The position numbers and the translations under genes were made by a program. 64,000 bases of DNA. It comes from an uncultured Pelagibacteraceae bacterium. GTDB taxonomy: Bacteria > Pseudomonadota > Alphaproteobacteria > Pelagibacterales > Pelagibacteraceae. Each line of letters begins with the position of its first letter. Within the stretch, counting starts at the first letter, position 1. Under the pieces are notes generated by a model. The model saw only the letters and a list, made by a program, of their open reading frames with translations. It ran no database searches and had not been told where the DNA came from. Of this stretch, positions 41,531 to 50,413 are shown one piece after another. The stretch covers positions 1-64,000 of the forward strand of contig CACFIL010000005.1 of assembly GCA_902566315.1 (NCBI GenBank), in the 5' to 3' direction.

Positions 41531-41558
41531 ATTGAAATTTTATTATTAGTCACCATAT
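41531..41558 (+). promoter_or_regulatory. Candidate RpoH promoter of hsp20
   Basis: TTGAAA at 41532-41537, 15-nt spacer, CCATAT at 41553-41558. Confidence 0.5.
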
Positions 41559-41562
41559 AAAC

Positions 41563-41622
41563 TATGTAGGTCGCCTTATGGGGCTTACATAAATTAACTT
41601 GCTTAACAAAAGGAGTAAATAT
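41563..41622 (+). promoter_or_regulatory. Candidate ROSE-like RNA thermometer (5' UTR of hsp20)
   Basis: 5' hairpin TATGTAGGTC...GGCTTACATA (41563-41591), then a 3' hairpin in which TTGCT (41599-41603) pairs with AGGAG (41611-41615) leaving G41601 bulged; stem extends towards the AUG. Confidence 0.6.
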
Positions 41623-42067
41623 GACGAGTAAGGATCTATCTATCTTTAACTCACTAAGACCTTTTTCTATTGGTTTCGATGATATGTTTGACCAATTTGA
41701 AAGTATGCTTGGTAATGGTGGCATGACTATGCAATCAAATTATCCACCATATAACATAAGAAAAACTGGCAAAGACAACTATTCAATCGAAGTTGCGTTA
41801 GCTGGTTTTAATAAAAAAGATGTCGAGGTTGAGTTTGAAGATAATATATTAACTGTAAGAACTAAACAGCTTAATAAGTCTGAAGATCAAAATGTAGACG
41901 GTGAAATAATTCACAAAGGAATATCACAAAGACAATTTGCAAGATCTTTTACTATTGCAGATGATGTAAAAGTAAATGAAGCTGAACTTAAGGATGGTCT
42001 TTTGACAATTGCTTGTGAAAGGATTTTACCAGATCATAAGAAAAAAAGACTTATTGATATTAAGTAA
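41621..42067 (+). CDS. Small heat shock protein Hsp20 (IbpA-like)
   Basis: YPPYNIRKTGKDNYSIEVALAGFNKKDVEVEFEDNILTV alpha-crystallin domain; GISQRQFARSFTIAD. Confidence 0.97.
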   Translation: MTSKDLSIFNSLRPFSIGFDDMFDQFESMLGNGGMTMQSNYPPYNIRKTGKDNYSIEVALAGFNKKDVEVEFEDNILTVRTKQLNKSEDQNVDGEIIHKGISQRQFARSFTIADDVKVNEAELKDGLLTIACERILPDHKKKRLIDIK

Positions 42068-42082
42068 TAAATTTTAACCTTG

Positions 42083-42104
42083 CTTGTGGGGTTCGCCCCA
42101 CAAG
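42083..42104. terminator. Perfect 9-bp hairpin with TTCG tetraloop downstream of hsp20
   Basis: CTTGTGGGG-TTCG-CCCCACAAG. Confidence 0.7.
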
Positions 42105-42105
42105 T

Positions 42106-42414
42106 TTAGAAACATCCACTAGAGCTAAAAGCTATTATAATTCCACTAGCATTAACTTCAAATCTTCTCTCGCAAGGAACACCATATTTTTTTGTTTTGT
42201 AAATTAAAACTTCATTACCAGTATCATTAACTATATCTTCGGTAGGAGCTCCTAATTCTAATTTCATTTTATTAACATCTTCACCAACAAATAATCCATA
42301 TTTTTGATTTTCCTTTTCTACAACTTCATTAGTTTTATTCTGAATAGTTTGGCAGCCTACAGTTAAAAAAAGAATTGATATTATTGTAATAATTAATTTA
42401 AATTTCATAATCAA
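42106..42414 (-). CDS. Small lipoprotein, unknown
   Basis: Lipobox ILFLTVGCQ; 102 aa. Confidence 0.8.
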   Translation of the reverse strand: MIMKFKLIITIISILFLTVGCQTIQNKTNEVVEKENQKYGLFVGEDVNKMKLELGAPTEDIVNDTGNEVLIYKTKKYGVPCERRFEVNASGIIIAFSSSGCF

Positions 42415-42547
42415 ATCATAATACTAAAATGTGACAAAAGATTAACTTAAAAGTTGAAAAAAAAACAAGATTTATATCAAAATTCAAGAAATATATTGTA
42501 TTTATATTACTTAACCCATTTTTTTTATTACAATTAAACCGATTCTA

Positions 42548-44047
42548 ATGAACACAAAACTGAAAGTATCAGAAATTTCAAAAATTTATCCAGGATGCAT
42601 TGCGAACGATAAGGTATCATTAGAATTTGGGAGTGGAAAAATATATGCATTGTTGGGAGAAAATGGGGCTGGTAAATCCACATTAGTTAAAATCTTATCT
42701 GGAGTAGTTAAACCTGATGAGGGTGAAGTTTTTTTAAATGATGAAAGCATTAAACTTAACTCTCCCCTAGATGCCAAAAAAAATAATATTGGAATGGTTT
42801 TTCAACATTTCAATCTTTTCGAGACTTTATCTGTATTTGAAAATTTGAGTATCGATATTGACAAAAAGGATGAAGAACTAAGAGCTTTAGTCAACGATAT
42901 ATTAAAAAAGTACAATTTTAAAATTGATCTAGATATTCCGGTTCTAAATTTATCAGCAGGTCAAAAACAAAAAGTAGAAATTATAAGGTGTTTAATTAGA
43001 AATCCAAAAGTGTTGATTATGGATGAACCTACATCAGTTTTAACTGAACAAGAAACTGATGATTTATTTATTTCTTTAAAACAATTTTCTAAAGATGGAA
43101 TTTTAATTATTTATATTACTCACAAATTAAAAGAAGTTTTGTCACTTTGTGATGAGGTAGCCGTAATGAGAAAAGGCAAAGTAGTTTCAGTTAGTAATAC
43201 AATTGATGAAAAAATTGAGAGTTTAGCTAATAAAATGGTAGGTGAAAATTTAAATACAATTAAAAAAAAAATTAATAATTTTAAAAAGAGCGAGGAAATT
43301 TTAAAAATCTCAAATTTAAATTTTACAAGTGACGACCCATATGAAACAAATTTAAATAATTTAAACCTTTCTTTAAAAAAAGGAGAGTGTTTAGGTATAG
43401 CTGGGATTTCAGGAAATGGACAAAATGAATTATTTCAAATACTGAGTGGAGAAATAATTACCGAAGGTACTTCTATAATGTTTAGAAATAAAGAAATTGG
43501 TAAGTTGAATCCTAAAGAAAGAAGAGAATACCTTATGGCTTTTTCACCTGAAGATCGAATCTCTCAGGCTGCAGTCCCTGAGTTAAAGATATATGAAAAT
43601 GTTGCATTAAACAATTTTAAATCATCAAACTTTTTTGAAAAAGGTTTAGTGAATGAAAAAAAAATAAAAGAACACTCCAAAAAGATACTTTCTAATTTTT
43701 CTGTTAATACAGACAATGTTGAATTAAAAAGTCAATTTTTATCTGGTGGAAATCTTCAAAAATTAATTATTGGAAGAGAATTAATTACTTCGCCTGAATT
43801 GTTGGTATGTTTTAACCCCACATGGGGTCTTGATGTTGGTGCGATCAACTATATTCATGAAACATTAATTCAAATTAATGAACAAGGAAAATCATCAATA
43901 TTAATTTCTACTGATAACGATGAACTATTAAAATTAAGTGACCGTATTTGTGTAATTTATAAAGGTAAACTATCTAAAATAATGAATGCAGATACTGTTT
44001 CGGCTGAAAAATTAGGAATTTTGATGGGAGGAGGTTCAATTGATTAA
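42548..44047 (+). CDS. ABC transporter ATP-binding protein (BMP/nucleoside or simple sugar type, duplicated NBD)
   Basis: LLGENGAGKSTLVKILSG; LSAGQKQKVEIIRCL; second domain GIAGISGNGQNELFQ and SGGNLQKLIIGREL. Confidence 0.95.
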   Translation: MNTKLKVSEISKIYPGCIANDKVSLEFGSGKIYALLGENGAGKSTLVKILSGVVKPDEGEVFLNDESIKLNSPLDAKKNNIGMVFQHFNLFETLSVFENLSIDIDKKDEELRALVNDILKKYNFKIDLDIPVLNLSAGQKQKVEIIRCLIRNPKVLIMDEPTSVLTEQETDDLFISLKQFSKDGILIIYITHKLKEVLSLCDEVAVMRKGKVVSVSNTIDEKIESLANKMVGENLNTIKKKINNFKKSEEILKISNLNFTSDDPYETNLNNLNLSLKKGECLGIAGISGNGQNELFQILSGEIITEGTSIMFRNKEIGKLNPKERREYLMAFSPEDRISQAAVPELKIYENVALNNFKSSNFFEKGLVNEKKIKEHSKKILSNFSVNTDNVELKSQFLSGGNLQKLIIGRELITSPELLVCFNPTWGLDVGAINYIHETLIQINEQGKSSILISTDNDELLKLSDRICVIYKGKLSKIMNADTVSAEKLGILMGGGSID

Positions 44048-45113
44048 AGTTGAAAAGCGTAGCGATGTATCTCGATCAATTTACTTTTTAACACCGGTTT
44101 TAGCGATTTTTCTCACATTATTTGGTGGTGGGATTATTTTTTTTATTTTGGGGTTTAATCCTATTGAGGCTTTAAAATTTTTTTTTATTACCCCCATTTC
44201 AGATTTATACGGATTAAGTGAACTTTTGGTAAAAGCTACACCACTTTGTTTAATAGCGATAGGTCTATCTTTTTGTTTTAAAAGTAATAATTGGAATATT
44301 GGTGCAGAGGGTCAGCTTATTTTTGGTGGAATAGTCGGCGGTGGAGTTGCTTTGTTATTTTATAATCATGATGGATTTTATGTTTTGCCAATAATTATTT
44401 TGTCTGGAGCAATTGGTGGGATGTTATTTGCAATGATACCAGCGATTTTAAAAACCTATTTTAATACTAATGAAATTTTAGTCAGCTTAATGCTGGTTTA
44501 TGTTGCAAAATTATTATTAGATTATTTAGTGGTTGGTCCTTGGAGCAATCCTGAAGGTTTTAATTTTCCAGAAACAAGACAATTTAGTGAGTCTGCAAGA
44601 ATGCCAATTTTATTTGACGGTTTAAGAATTCATGCTGGAATATTTATCACTCTCATCACTGTATTCTTAAGTTGGCTTATTTTGTACAAAACTTATTTAG
44701 GTTTTCAAATAAAAGTTTCAGGCTTAAGCTTAAAAACAGCAAAATATGCAGGGTTCAAAGGTAAAACAATGATTATTATTGTTTTTATGATTAGTGGAGC
44801 ATGTGCTGGTCTTGCAGGTGTAGGAGAGATAACAGGGCCAATAGGACAATTACATAGAAATATTTCTCCTGATTATGGCTTCACGGCAATAATTGTTGCT
44901 TTTTTAGGAAGACTAAATCCAATTGGAATTATTTTTGCATCTCTAATTGTTGCTCTAACTTATTTAGGAGCAGAAACAGCTCAGATATTTTTGCAAGTAC
45001 CAAAATATACAGGTCAAGTTTTTCAAGGAATGATTTTATTTTTTCTTCTTGGGTCTGATTATTTATTATTTTTTAAAATAAAATTTTTAGGTTTAAAAAA
45101 AAATGAGCTTTGA
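44040..45113 (+). CDS. ABC transporter permease (BMP-type)
   Basis: FKSNNWNIGAEGQLIFGGIVGGG; GPIGQLHRNISPDYGFTAIIVAFLGRLNPIGI. Confidence 0.94.
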   Translation: MIKVEKRSDVSRSIYFLTPVLAIFLTLFGGGIIFFILGFNPIEALKFFFITPISDLYGLSELLVKATPLCLIAIGLSFCFKSNNWNIGAEGQLIFGGIVGGGVALLFYNHDGFYVLPIIILSGAIGGMLFAMIPAILKTYFNTNEILVSLMLVYVAKLLLDYLVVGPWSNPEGFNFPETRQFSESARMPILFDGLRIHAGIFITLITVFLSWLILYKTYLGFQIKVSGLSLKTAKYAGFKGKTMIIIVFMISGACAGLAGVGEITGPIGQLHRNISPDYGFTAIIVAFLGRLNPIGIIFASLIVALTYLGAETAQIFLQVPKYTGQVFQGMILFFLLGSDYLLFFKIKFLGLKKNEL

Positions 45114-46035
45114 TTTAAATTTTATAGGTATTTTAATTGGTGCTATAATGGCATCATCAGTTCCTTTGATACTTGCTGCATCTGGGGAATTAATAACTGA
45201 AAGATCTGGCGTTTTAAATCTTGGGGTAGAAGGGATGATGATAATTGGAGCAATCTCTGGATTTGCTTTAATGGTAGTGACTGATAATTTATTTTTTGCA
45301 GTAGTAGGCTCTATGCTGTCAGGTTTAATTATATCTCTTATTTTTGGATTGCTTACCCAATCACTCCTTACAAATCATGTAGCAACGGGTCTTGCACTAA
45401 CTATCTTTGGTATTGGAATGTCGGCAATGATAGGTAAGAATTTCGTCGGGATTCCAGGAAAGGAATTTCCGTTATTATTCGTTAATTTAAAAGAAAGTAT
45501 ACCGTTTTTGGGTCCAGTATTCTTTGGTCACTCAATTATATTATATTTTGCATTTGGATTACCTTTTTTTACAAATTATTTTTTAAAGAAGACTAAAACT
45601 GGTTTGATTATCAGGGCTGTTGGAGACTCTCCAACTTCCGCCTCTAATCAAGGGATTAATGTTACATTAGTAAGATATAGTTGCATTCTTTATGGAGGTG
45701 CCATGTGTGGATTGGCAGGCGCATATCTGTCATTAATATACACTCCTCAATGGATTGAGAATATGACAGGAGGCAGAGGATGGATTGCGCTAGCTTTAGT
45801 AGTTTTTGCAACATGGAGTCCAATTAAAGTTCTTATAGGTGCATTAATATTTGGTGGAATTACAATTTTACAATTGCATATGCAGGCAGTGGGCTTAAGA
45901 ATTCCAGTTCAATTATTAAGTGCATTACCTTACATCATGACAATAATAGTTTTAGTTGTAATTTCTCGTGATAGTAGAAAAATAAAACTTAATACACCAA
46001 CTTCGCTGGGACAAATCTTCTATAAGGAAAAGTGA
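45103..46035 (+). CDS. ABC transporter permease (BMP-type)
   Basis: LILAASGELITERSGVLNLGVEGMMIIGA; GGRGWIALALVVFATWSP. Confidence 0.95.
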   Translation: MSFDLNFIGILIGAIMASSVPLILAASGELITERSGVLNLGVEGMMIIGAISGFALMVVTDNLFFAVVGSMLSGLIISLIFGLLTQSLLTNHVATGLALTIFGIGMSAMIGKNFVGIPGKEFPLLFVNLKESIPFLGPVFFGHSIILYFAFGLPFFTNYFLKKTKTGLIIRAVGDSPTSASNQGINVTLVRYSCILYGGAMCGLAGAYLSLIYTPQWIENMTGGRGWIALALVVFATWSPIKVLIGALIFGGITILQLHMQAVGLRIPVQLLSALPYIMTIIVLVVISRDSRKIKLNTPTSLGQIFYKEK

Positions 46036-46123
46036 TGTTAGCTATTCCAAAATAAATATTTTTTTTTATTAGAATATTGACTAGTTTGTAGTATCACAAA
46101 ATTAAATTTAAAGGGGAAATCAA

Positions 46124-47188
46124 ATGTATAAACTATTTTTAAGAAGTTTAATTTCTGCATTATTTTTGCTTGGCTTTAGCTTAAATGCAAATGCAGAATT
46201 TAAAGTTGGTTTTGTTTATGTTGGTCCAACTGGAGACCATGGATGGACATACCAACATGACGAAGGAAGAAAAGCAGTAGAAGCAGCTGGAATAAAAACA
46301 ACTTATGTAGAAAGCGTACCTGAAGGTGCGGATGCTGAAAGAGTGATAAGACAACTGGCTCAATCTGGTCATGATCTCATATTCACTACTAGCTTTGGAT
46401 ATATGGATCCAACAAACAAGGTTGCTAAGGATTTTCCAAATGTAAAATTTGAACATGCAACTGGGTACAAAAGAGAGCATTCAAATGTTGCTACATATTC
46501 TGCAAGGTTTTATGAAGGTAGAACTTTATTAGGACATATGGCTGGAAAGATGACAAAGACAAATATAATCGGATACATTGCTTCTTTTCCAATTCCTGAG
46601 GTTATAAGAGGAATTAATGCAATGACATTAGCCGCTCAAAAGGTTAATCCAGACATCAAAACAAAAATTGTTTGGGTTTTTACTTGGTATGATCCAGGAA
46701 AAGAATCTGAAGCAGCTCAAGCTTTGATTGATCAAGGTGCAGATATAATTATGCAACATACTGACAGTACTGCTCCGGTACAAGTTGCAGAAAAAGCAGG
46801 AGTTTGGTCTTTTGGTCAAGCAAGTGACATGCAAAGATTTGCTCCAAAATCTATATTAACGTCAATTATTGATGATTGGGCGCCTTACTATGTGGAAAGA
46901 TCAATTGCAGCAAGAGATGGTACTTGGAAACAACAAGATACTTGGCATGGGTTAAAAGAAGGAATGGTAGCAATGGCTCCATACAATTCTGTAATGGGCG
47001 ATGATTTAGTAAAAGAAGTAGAGCAACTTCAAAAAGACTTAGCTTCAGGAAAAGCTCACTCATTTACCGGTCCAATTTATGATCAAAAAGGAAATATTCT
47101 TGTAGCCGAAGGTGCAGTAGCAGACGATGGAATGCTAGCCGGAATGAATGTTTACGTTAAAGGAGTAGAAGGAGACATTCCACAGTAA
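46124..47188 (+). CDS. BMP family ABC transporter substrate-binding protein
   Basis: Signal peptide; KVGFVYVGPTGDHGWTYQHDEGRKAVE; FGYMDPTNKVAKDFPNVKFEHATGY. Confidence 0.95.
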   Translation: MYKLFLRSLISALFLLGFSLNANAEFKVGFVYVGPTGDHGWTYQHDEGRKAVEAAGIKTTYVESVPEGADAERVIRQLAQSGHDLIFTTSFGYMDPTNKVAKDFPNVKFEHATGYKREHSNVATYSARFYEGRTLLGHMAGKMTKTNIIGYIASFPIPEVIRGINAMTLAAQKVNPDIKTKIVWVFTWYDPGKESEAAQALIDQGADIIMQHTDSTAPVQVAEKAGVWSFGQASDMQRFAPKSILTSIIDDWAPYYVERSIAARDGTWKQQDTWHGLKEGMVAMAPYNSVMGDDLVKEVEQLQKDLASGKAHSFTGPIYDQKGNILVAEGAVADDGMLAGMNVYVKGVEGDIPQ

Positions 47189-47213
47189 GAAATTTTATCA
47201 AAAGATTTAAATT

Positions 47214-47241
47214 AAAGGCCAGCTTAGTCTGGCCTTTTTTT
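47214..47241 (+). terminator. Rho-independent terminator after the BMP operon
   Basis: AAAGGCCAGCTTAGTCTGGCCTTTTTTTA. Confidence 0.93.
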
Positions 47242-47764
47242 ATTTAGAATACTTTTTTTTCAAACCATCTATATCAATTTCATCATAATACTCTGATGGT
47301 TGAACAATCCATGGATCATTATCTAATAAAATCGGACAGAAATCAGGCGTAAAAGTGGAAGATTTTTTTTTCCAAAGACACGCTGTTTTAATTTCACTTA
47401 TGTGGTCCTTAACAGGCTCATATTCTTTAAGCCACTCTATACTTTTATTTAAGGTAAGTCCGGTGTCTGATAGATCATCTACTAAAAGTACTTTTTTAAA
47501 ATCTTCGTTAGTTGCAATTGCACTTATATCTCTTGCAAATATTATCTCCCCTTGTTTATCTTGAACTGTATCACCGGAGTAACTTTGAATTACAACATAA
47601 GCGGTAGGTAATTTAAAAATTCTAGATAAAATATCTATAATTGGAGCTGCACCTCTCATGATACCCACTAATACTGTTGGCTTATATTTTTGTTCAATTT
47701 CTAAAGCAAGTTTTTCGACAACCTTTTTATATTCTTCATAAGAAATTATTAATTTATCAGCCAT
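47240..47764 (-). CDS. Phosphoribosyltransferase (purine salvage type)
   Basis: VLVGIMRGAAPIIDILSR; PRPP motif VLLVDDLSDTGLTL. Confidence 0.88.
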   Translation of the reverse strand: MADKLIISYEEYKKVVEKLALEIEQKYKPTVLVGIMRGAAPIIDILSRIFKLPTAYVVIQSYSGDTVQDKQGEIIFARDISAIATNEDFKKVLLVDDLSDTGLTLNKSIEWLKEYEPVKDHISEIKTACLWKKKSSTFTPDFCPILLDNDPWIVQPSEYYDEIDIDGLKKKYSK

Positions 47765-47807
47765 AAAAATTTGGTATCATAAATAAAAATATTAAAAAAG
47801 GATAAAT

Positions 47808-48110
47808 ATGAAAACTTATTGGATAAGTTTATACTTAGAAATCTCAAGCCAGGACAACTTAAAAAAATATGGAGAAAAGGCTGTTCCTATTATAAAAAGT
47901 TACGGGGGAAAACCAGTAGTTAGAGGTGGAAAATTAAAGTCATTTAGCGGACCAAACGTTGTACGTACTGTAATATGGGAGTTTCCAACTTACAATGATG
48001 CTATTTCATGCCATGATTCAACTGAATATAAATCTGCTTGGACTCATGCAGAGGATACAACTAAAAGAATAATGTTTATTGTTGAGGGAGTAGAACAAGA
48101 ACAAATTTGA
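47808..48110 (+). CDS. DUF1330 family protein
   Basis: KTYWISLYLEISSQDNLKKYGEKAVPIIKSYGGKPVVRGGK; F.TYNDAISCHDSTEYKSAW. Confidence 0.87.
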   Translation: MKTYWISLYLEISSQDNLKKYGEKAVPIIKSYGGKPVVRGGKLKSFSGPNVVRTVIWEFPTYNDAISCHDSTEYKSAWTHAEDTTKRIMFIVEGVEQEQI

Positions 48111-48152
48111 TAAAGTAAAATTTGATTATATAATGATAAGTAAAGGAAAATT

Positions 48153-48440
48153 ATGAAAGGTTACATAGTTTGTGTGTGGGAAAAAATTAATAGTGAGGAA
48201 AAGCTAAAGGAATATGCTCTAAAAGCCAAGATAGCTGCAGATAAATACTCAGGGATATTTATAATTAGAGGCGGGAAAAGTAGAACAAATGAGGGAATAA
48301 ACTCGCCTAGAACAACTGTAGTTGAATTTCGAGATTACAACACAGCAATAGAATTTTATGATTCCCCAGAATATCAGGAAGCACTAGACGTTATTAAAGG
48401 CCATGCTTTAAGACATCATCAAATAGTTGAAGGCACTTAA
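48153..48440 (+). CDS. DUF1330 family protein (second copy)
   Basis: KGYIVCVWEKINSEEKLKEYALKAK...FIIRGGK; FRDYNTAIEFYDSPEYQEAL. Confidence 0.87.
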   Translation: MKGYIVCVWEKINSEEKLKEYALKAKIAADKYSGIFIIRGGKSRTNEGINSPRTTVVEFRDYNTAIEFYDSPEYQEALDVIKGHALRHHQIVEGT

Positions 48441-49060
48441 TATTGTATAGGCTCGTCGTCTATGGAACGCCATAAATACCAAGTAGCTACGGAACAATAC
48501 GGAGAAAACCTTTTTTTCAATCGATTTACATAGCTCATGGGTGGTAAATAGCTTTTACTATAATTGTTTGAAATAGCTCTAAGTAAACCAATATCTTGAA
48601 CGGGCCATATGTTAGATCTATTGTAAGTAAATAGTAATATCATCTCTGCAGACCATCTGCCTATTTGTCTTAACTCAGATAAATAAAGAATTGCCTCCTC
48701 GTCTCCCATTTTTTTTATAACTCTTGGATTAAATGTTTTATTTACAAATTTTTTTGCCAACTCTTTAATTCCTCTAACTTTTTGTCTACTTAAACCACAT
48801 TTTTTCAACCGACTAGGGGTAATGGCATTTACTACTTTTGGATTTATTTTTCCTTTACATTCTTTTTTAAACTTTAAAAATACAGAATTTGCCGCTGCAA
48901 CACTTATTTGTTGTCCTATTATACTTTTACATAGTGATAAAAAAATATCTTTTCTTGTTGTTAAGGTTTTATCTTTGTATTTAGAAATAAGTTTATTCAT
49001 TATCTTATCTTTAGAAAGATACTTTACTGCCTTTGACCAATAAATCGGAGGTTTACTCAT
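48437..49060 (-). CDS. DNA-3-methyladenine glycosylase II family (HhH-GPD)
   Basis: LCKSIIGQQISVAAANSVF; LRQIGRWSAEMILLF; WPVQDIGLLRAI. Confidence 0.92.
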   Translation of the reverse strand: MSKPPIYWSKAVKYLSKDKIMNKLISKYKDKTLTTRKDIFLSLCKSIIGQQISVAAANSVFLKFKKECKGKINPKVVNAITPSRLKKCGLSRQKVRGIKELAKKFVNKTFNPRVIKKMGDEEAILYLSELRQIGRWSAEMILLFTYNRSNIWPVQDIGLLRAISNNYSKSYLPPMSYVNRLKKRFSPYCSVATWYLWRSIDDEPIQY

Positions 49061-49934
49061 TTTTAAAAATTAAGTTTGGTTTTTTCAAATAGATTTCTCT
49101 TCTAAATATAATTAATGAGGATAACACTACAAGCAATGATCCCAATAAAGTTTTATAAGATGGTATTTCATTCCAAATAAGATAACCAAATACAATTGCA
49201 AATACTAGGCTTAAATACTTGAGCGGAGTAACTAAAGAAACTTCTGAAAGTTTATAAGATTGTCCAAGTAGTAAATTAGCAATGCCTCCAAGCAAACCAA
49301 TCATACACAAAAGAATAAAATCTATTAATGAAGGCATTACCCATCCAAATGGAATTGTAAATAAACCTAAAATAGATATCGCTACTGAAAAATAAAAAGA
49401 AATAAGCCAAACTGGTTCAGATGTAGATAACTGCCTGATAGCAATTGCTACATATGACATTCCTAAACAAAAAATTATTGGATAAATATAATAAAAATTT
49501 AAATTAGAAATACCTGGTTGTGTAATAATAATTACTCCAAGAAAACCAATTAAAACTGCTAACCAACGATACTTACCGATTTTTTCTGACAAAAAATAAA
49601 TAGATAAAATTGTTGCAAAAATCGGTGCTGCAAAAGAAATACCTACTACAGTTGCAAGTGGTAAATTTCTTAGTGCAATAAATACTGATACTATTGCCAT
49701 TAATCCCGCAGCACATCTAAAGAAATGTAATTTAGGTCGATCTGTTTTATAAAAATTTGAGTAATTTTTTTTTGGTATTAAAAAAAATATAGGTATTAGT
49801 CCACAAATTCCTCTAAAAAAAAGAACTTCACCAACAGGATAATTATCAGACCACTTAACAAGTACATCCATCATTGAAAATGCACACACAGACAAAAACA
49901 TGTACAAAAAGCCTAATTGATTTCTAGATAACAT
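49053..49934 (-). CDS. DMT family (EamA) transporter
   Basis: About ten TM segments; LFFRGICGLIPIFFL; PLATVVGISFAAPIFATILSIYFLSEKI. Confidence 0.92.
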   Translation of the reverse strand: MLSRNQLGFLYMFLSVCAFSMMDVLVKWSDNYPVGEVLFFRGICGLIPIFFLIPKKNYSNFYKTDRPKLHFFRCAAGLMAIVSVFIALRNLPLATVVGISFAAPIFATILSIYFLSEKIGKYRWLAVLIGFLGVIIITQPGISNLNFYYIYPIIFCLGMSYVAIAIRQLSTSEPVWLISFYFSVAISILGLFTIPFGWVMPSLIDFILLCMIGLLGGIANLLLGQSYKLSEVSLVTPLKYLSLVFAIVFGYLIWNEIPSYKTLLGSLLVVLSSLIIFRREIYLKKPNLIFKNE

Positions 49935-49968
49935 GGATTAGATTATATTATTATTGTAACATTAATCT

Positions 49969-50412
49969 ATGGAAATAGCAGTTTTAGCTTTGGGATGTTT
50001 CTGGGGTCCAGAAAAAAAATATGGACAATTAGATGGTATCTACAGAACTGAGGTTGGATATTGTGGAGGAAACAGTCCAAATACAAATTATAGAGAAGTT
50101 TGTACAGGAACAACTAATCATGCAGAAGCTGTAAAATTAGAATTTGATCCTAAAATTATTACATACGAGCAAATAATTAAGAAATTTTTTGAATTTCATG
50201 ATCCAACTACACTAAATTCTCAAGGTCCTGATTTTGGAACACAATACAGAAGTGAGATATTCTACCTAAATGATGAACAAAAAAATATTGCTCAAAAAGC
50301 GATTGATGATGTAAATAAAAAATTATCTGGAAAGGTTGTAACTAAGCTATCTGAGTTGAAAAATTACTGTACTGCTGAAGAGTATCATCAAAAGTATTTA
50401 GAAAAAAGATAG
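49969..50412 (+). CDS. msrA: Peptide-methionine (S)-S-oxide reductase
   Basis: LGCFWGPEKKYGQLDGIYRTEVGYCGG; FEFHDPTTLNSQGPDFGTQYRS. Confidence 0.97.
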   Translation: MEIAVLALGCFWGPEKKYGQLDGIYRTEVGYCGGNSPNTNYREVCTGTTNHAEAVKLEFDPKIITYEQIIKKFFEFHDPTTLNSQGPDFGTQYRSEIFYLNDEQKNIAQKAIDDVNKKLSGKVVTKLSELKNYCTAEEYHQKYLEKR

Positions 50413-50413
50413 A

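Noticed and set aside
42083-42104. GGTTCGCCCC segment as a tRNA T-arm
   Set aside because: No acceptor, anticodon or D-arm around it; it is a simple hairpin.
42415-42547. Possible purine riboswitch upstream of the BMP transporter operon
   Set aside because: The 133-nt gap is AT-rich with no recognisable three-way-junction core or strong stems; insufficient support.
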